Origin: Datnioides undecimradiatus
Lineage: Eukaryota > Chordata > Actinopteri > Lobotiformes > Datnioididae
Assembly (NCBI GenBank): GCA_008933995.1
Contig: WARS01000026.1
Location: 5,098,501 to 5,162,500, forward strand
Length of the DNA: 64,000 nt
Direction of reading: 5' to 3'
In this document: positions 60,761-64,000 of the stretch, in pieces
How positions within the stretch are numbered: position 1 is the stretch's first letter
Layout: each line of letters opens with the position of its first letter
Position numbers and translations under genes: made by a program
Notes under the pieces: model-generated
Databases searched by the model: none
What the model was told of the DNA's origin: nothing
Seen by the model: only the letters and a program-made list of their open reading frames with translations

Positions 60761-63700
60761 CTGTGCCTTTTCTACCATTTTTTGTTTTATTTCTCATAAT
60801 TTGCTGGTCATATTTTAATCTGTTGTGATGCAAATCAAATTGTAAGCTGTAACACACTAAAATATGGCAAAGATTACAGCTAAAGATGCCTAGATTTTAT
60901 GTAAAATCATTTCCCCCTTTCAATGAAAAGCCTCTACTACACACTTCCCTACACTGTGTATACCCAATTCATCCGAACACCCAGTCAAAAAGAAGCATTC
61001 CCAACACAGAGAGAGGAGATTATCTCCCTTAGGAAGAGAAGGAGTCTCCACTTTTTAATGAACACACCACAAGTGTGGTGAAAACACACCTGTTTTGTAT
61101 GACGTCAAACATTTTAAATGTCTCTTTAAAAAAAAAAAAAACCTTAAATACAGAGAAAAACAACAAATCACTGCAGTATGATCATGTCAATGTCCAGATA
61201 CAATGAGGAATATGAGGCAAAACAGTGAATAATAATATACTGAGTTAAGGCCACCAGACACAACAGAATAACTTTAATAATCAATCCATCCTCATCAGAC
61301 CAACATCAGAGAACTGTAGCTGCAGTAATGGAGGTTTTAAAGAGTCCACTGTATGAATCCAGAAATATTCCCTTTGGCATTGTTTACAGCCACATTCTTT
61401 CTTTAATTTTCAAACCATGTAACCATAATGCAGAGGTACAATATTAACATTCATAAAAGTGACTTAGCACAAAATAAATCTCCTCTTTGTATCTAGTGCT
61501 ACTGTTGTATCCACTAATGTTTTGTTTATGTTTTCACAAAAGCAATTTTAGGTTTAAAAATAAATCTAATATTCTTATATAATTAAGTTTTATGGCACCA
61601 AGTAAAACCTTGAATTTTCTAAGCTGTTTAATAAGATTCTTGCTTTTAGGGAAAAACTATGGCATGGTGTTGTTAAAGATGTTTCTTTACACACACCTTA
61701 CTTCACACCATCTTATTTCTAAGGTTGTGTACAGAGGAATGCAAATGTGATTTTTTGCAATCTCTTTGTGTTAAATTCTTAATCTTATCTAAGAGTGAAG
61801 TGAAGTGAGTGTACTCATTTGTCACACTGATAACGAATTTTGCCACCTCTCACTCTTTTCCTCAGCATGTTATCAACAAAAATCTAAGAACAAAATCAAA
61901 GATCACAAATATGCATATGATGCTTATGATGGATATGATGCTTATATGATCTGCATATAATGATGATAAAATGTATGATTTGCATCATTCAACAGAGGTT
62001 CATTGTTGTCTAATCACTTCAGATGTATTAAGTTATGATTATCTTGACCTTTCCTGTGAGGATACCTGATCTGTAGAGTTTGAGTGCTCTGCTGTTTGAC
62101 TAAAAGCTTTTTCTATTTATTGACATTATTTTTGAATGATTGATTCTCAAATAATATCTAAGGATACTGCATGTTTAGATGTAATGCCAAAGTTCCTATT
62201 TAATCTAAAGCATCTTTCTGTATTTATTAAGGAGTGACTGAACCTCTGCATGTTAATAATGTGAAATTGGAAAGGCCCTGAAAGCTTTTGATCATAAATA
62301 AAAAATACACTCACATCTTACGTAAGGTGTGTTTGTCACACAAACTGTTAAACCAACATAATGAAGAACTTCTGTTAAACTTTTTGGAAAAACTGAGCAT
62401 TGATTATATTTCACAAAATGCTTTCACACTGGGCCCCACAACCAAATTAATTAGGCTCTAGCATTGTGACTGTAAATCTCTTTCAAACTGCCATGAGGGA
62501 TTTGCATTTTATGTGACTTCATTTACATTAGTCTCTGCTACTCTTTGGCTTATGTTCTCACTGAACAAAGACAGATTTCTAGGTTTCACATTATCTTTTA
62601 AAAAGGCAGTGAAGCAGTAAAGGAATTAAAAAGTATCATTTTATCAGGGCTCAGTACATTTAGTCATCAGCACCAGTGAAGATCTTAGAGAAATTACTGG
62701 CAGAGGTGGAGCAAAGATTGGAGAGCATGTGGAAACACTAAGCTTGGAGTTGAAAGAAGCTACAATTGTGTTCACAAAGAGTTTCCACATCACTCACACC
62801 AACCATTAGCACAAAGCCAAGACACATTCAAATCACTTTCTCTAAACCAGAACTGTCAAAAGAGATGCACACAATTCTGTGATGACCTTTGATGTGATGA
62901 TAATAGACACGAATGTATACCTATTGCATTTTACAGTTTAGTGCACAGTAAATGTGATGATTTAAGGCTGATGAAAACTTTGCATCACCATTTGAATTGA
63001 CATCTCTGTGGTTTTCAGATACACAATCATATTTCCAACACTGTCAGACCTACATCTACACAGAGTGATGTTTCTCTTTCTTTATTCTACATGTTTTTCA
63101 CCGAGAGCCATTTGTGTTATAGCAAATGTGGTAGATAACAAACAATAGCCAGAAAATATTTTCTTGCATTTCTTTCTTCTTAGGATTTAAGGTGACATAA
63201 ATCACAAGTTAAGTCAGATATCACAATGTCCTAATAGGTTTTGTATTTCTCTGTCAGGCTGAAAAAATAACAAATATTTTCAGTAATTGCTGAATATACC
63301 ATATCACATTGCAATATCAGTGTGGTTTATGGTTTTTTTTTATTTTGAAACAATGCTATGAATAATATTTATATGCACTTCACTGAAATTGAAAAGTACA
63401 TTGAGGGAGCTGTGGTGCTTACATTTTCATTGTTCTTTATGTTTTATTGTCCTTACCTAACCCAGCCCATAGCATAGTTTCACTTGCATGTGAAGGAAAA
63501 GATTTGAGTATACTGGCTCTAAACAAATCATTTCCTTAATGTGCAGCATTGCATGCCTTGTTCACCCACCCTTGTGTGCAAACACAAACACTACGAACAT
63601 CCACTTCCCACTGTAATAACTTTTCCCAAATCACCCCAAATCTCCTCCTTGCCTTACATGAACAAGTTTAGCTCTGTTTCCTCTCTGCTTCCTTCTATTC

Positions 63701-64000
63701 ACCTGATCCCTAGAGGGTTTTAGATGCTTTAGAAAAAGTACCAGAGGGTGGGTGTGGAAGGGGGGAGTCTTTCAGCTTCATAGCTGGAAATAATACAGCA
63801 GATGCTCACAGAGTCTGAGCAAAGTGCTGGTAAGACTGGTCCTGGAGAGACTGCCAACAGTCTAATATTAGCTGAGCACATGGCTGTCTTTAGAATCAGT
63901 CACTAAGCTGGCTAAACTTAGTTCATTGCTTCCCAAGCCTCTCTCCAAGTTCCTTTGCTCTACCACTGACCTCTGCTGGGTACTCTGGTGCCTGGGGAGA
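60761..64000. other. AT-rich noncoding flank
   Basis: I see no exon, RNA gene, long repeat or regulatory cluster that I can support. A short A-run lies near 61129, and TATGATG-type short repeats lie near 61910-61970. Confidence 0.45.

Noticed and set aside
1-64000. CRISPR arrays, operons, phage or plasmid features
   Set aside because: The window is spliced vertebrate DNA; the regular repeats are microsatellites, and no direct-repeat/spacer structure occurs.

Overview
The window is nuclear DNA of a bony fish. Two multi-exon vertebrate genes with GT-AG introns can be read, AT-rich noncoding sequence and microsatellites fill most of the rest, and several interspersed repeats look like families that are abundant in percomorph teleosts (repeat assignments are from memory, not from a search). 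Nothing prokaryotic or viral is present apart from one decayed LTR retrotransposon.

Layout. 1-10.2 kb: noncoding, upstream of the first gene, with one old interspersed repeat, a CT microsatellite and a few stretches that could be enhancers. 10.24-12.86 kb (+): a two-exon Sp5-type zinc-finger transcription factor gene (best symbol sp5l), with TATA box, GC/CACCC boxes, two short upstream ORFs, the complete 363-codon reading frame and a poly(A) signal. 12.86-15.68 kb: tail-to-tail intergenic spacer. 15.68-58.22 kb (-): one gene for p63RhoGEF (arhgef25), a Galpha-q-activated RhoA exchange factor. Thirteen shared exons encode the linker, DH domain, PH domain and C-terminal tail. Two alternative 5' ends are visible: a short N-terminus with a palmitoylation-type cysteine cluster starting at 45.0 kb (606 aa in total), and a longer N-terminus from two exons at 58.2 and 57.0 kb (649 aa in total). 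All splice phases agree. 58.3-64 kb: upstream flank and AT-rich noncoding DNA with repeat fragments.

Inside the 11.9-kb intron between the long-isoform exons and the short-isoform first exon lies a broken Ty3/gypsy retrotransposon (gag, protease and partial RT, about 50.6-52.98 kb). It is antisense to arhgef25 and its 3' end abuts another repeat. Other introns carry long CA/GT, GA and AT microsatellites and a MITE-like element with imperfect inverted termini.

The two genes are functionally independent: sp5l is a Wnt-pathway transcription factor family member, and arhgef25 links Gq-coupled receptors to RhoA. Their linkage is still informative. Mammalian ARHGEF25 lies in the HOXC/SP1/SP7 region, so this Sp5-type gene next to arhgef25 fits a HoxC-paralogon ohnolog of Sp5. 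I found no new multi-gene system. The most useful observations are the conserved dual N-termini of arhgef25, a NAGNAG acceptor, CA repeats right behind 5' splice sites, a His-rich insertion in the membrane-targeting segment, and the uORFs of sp5l.
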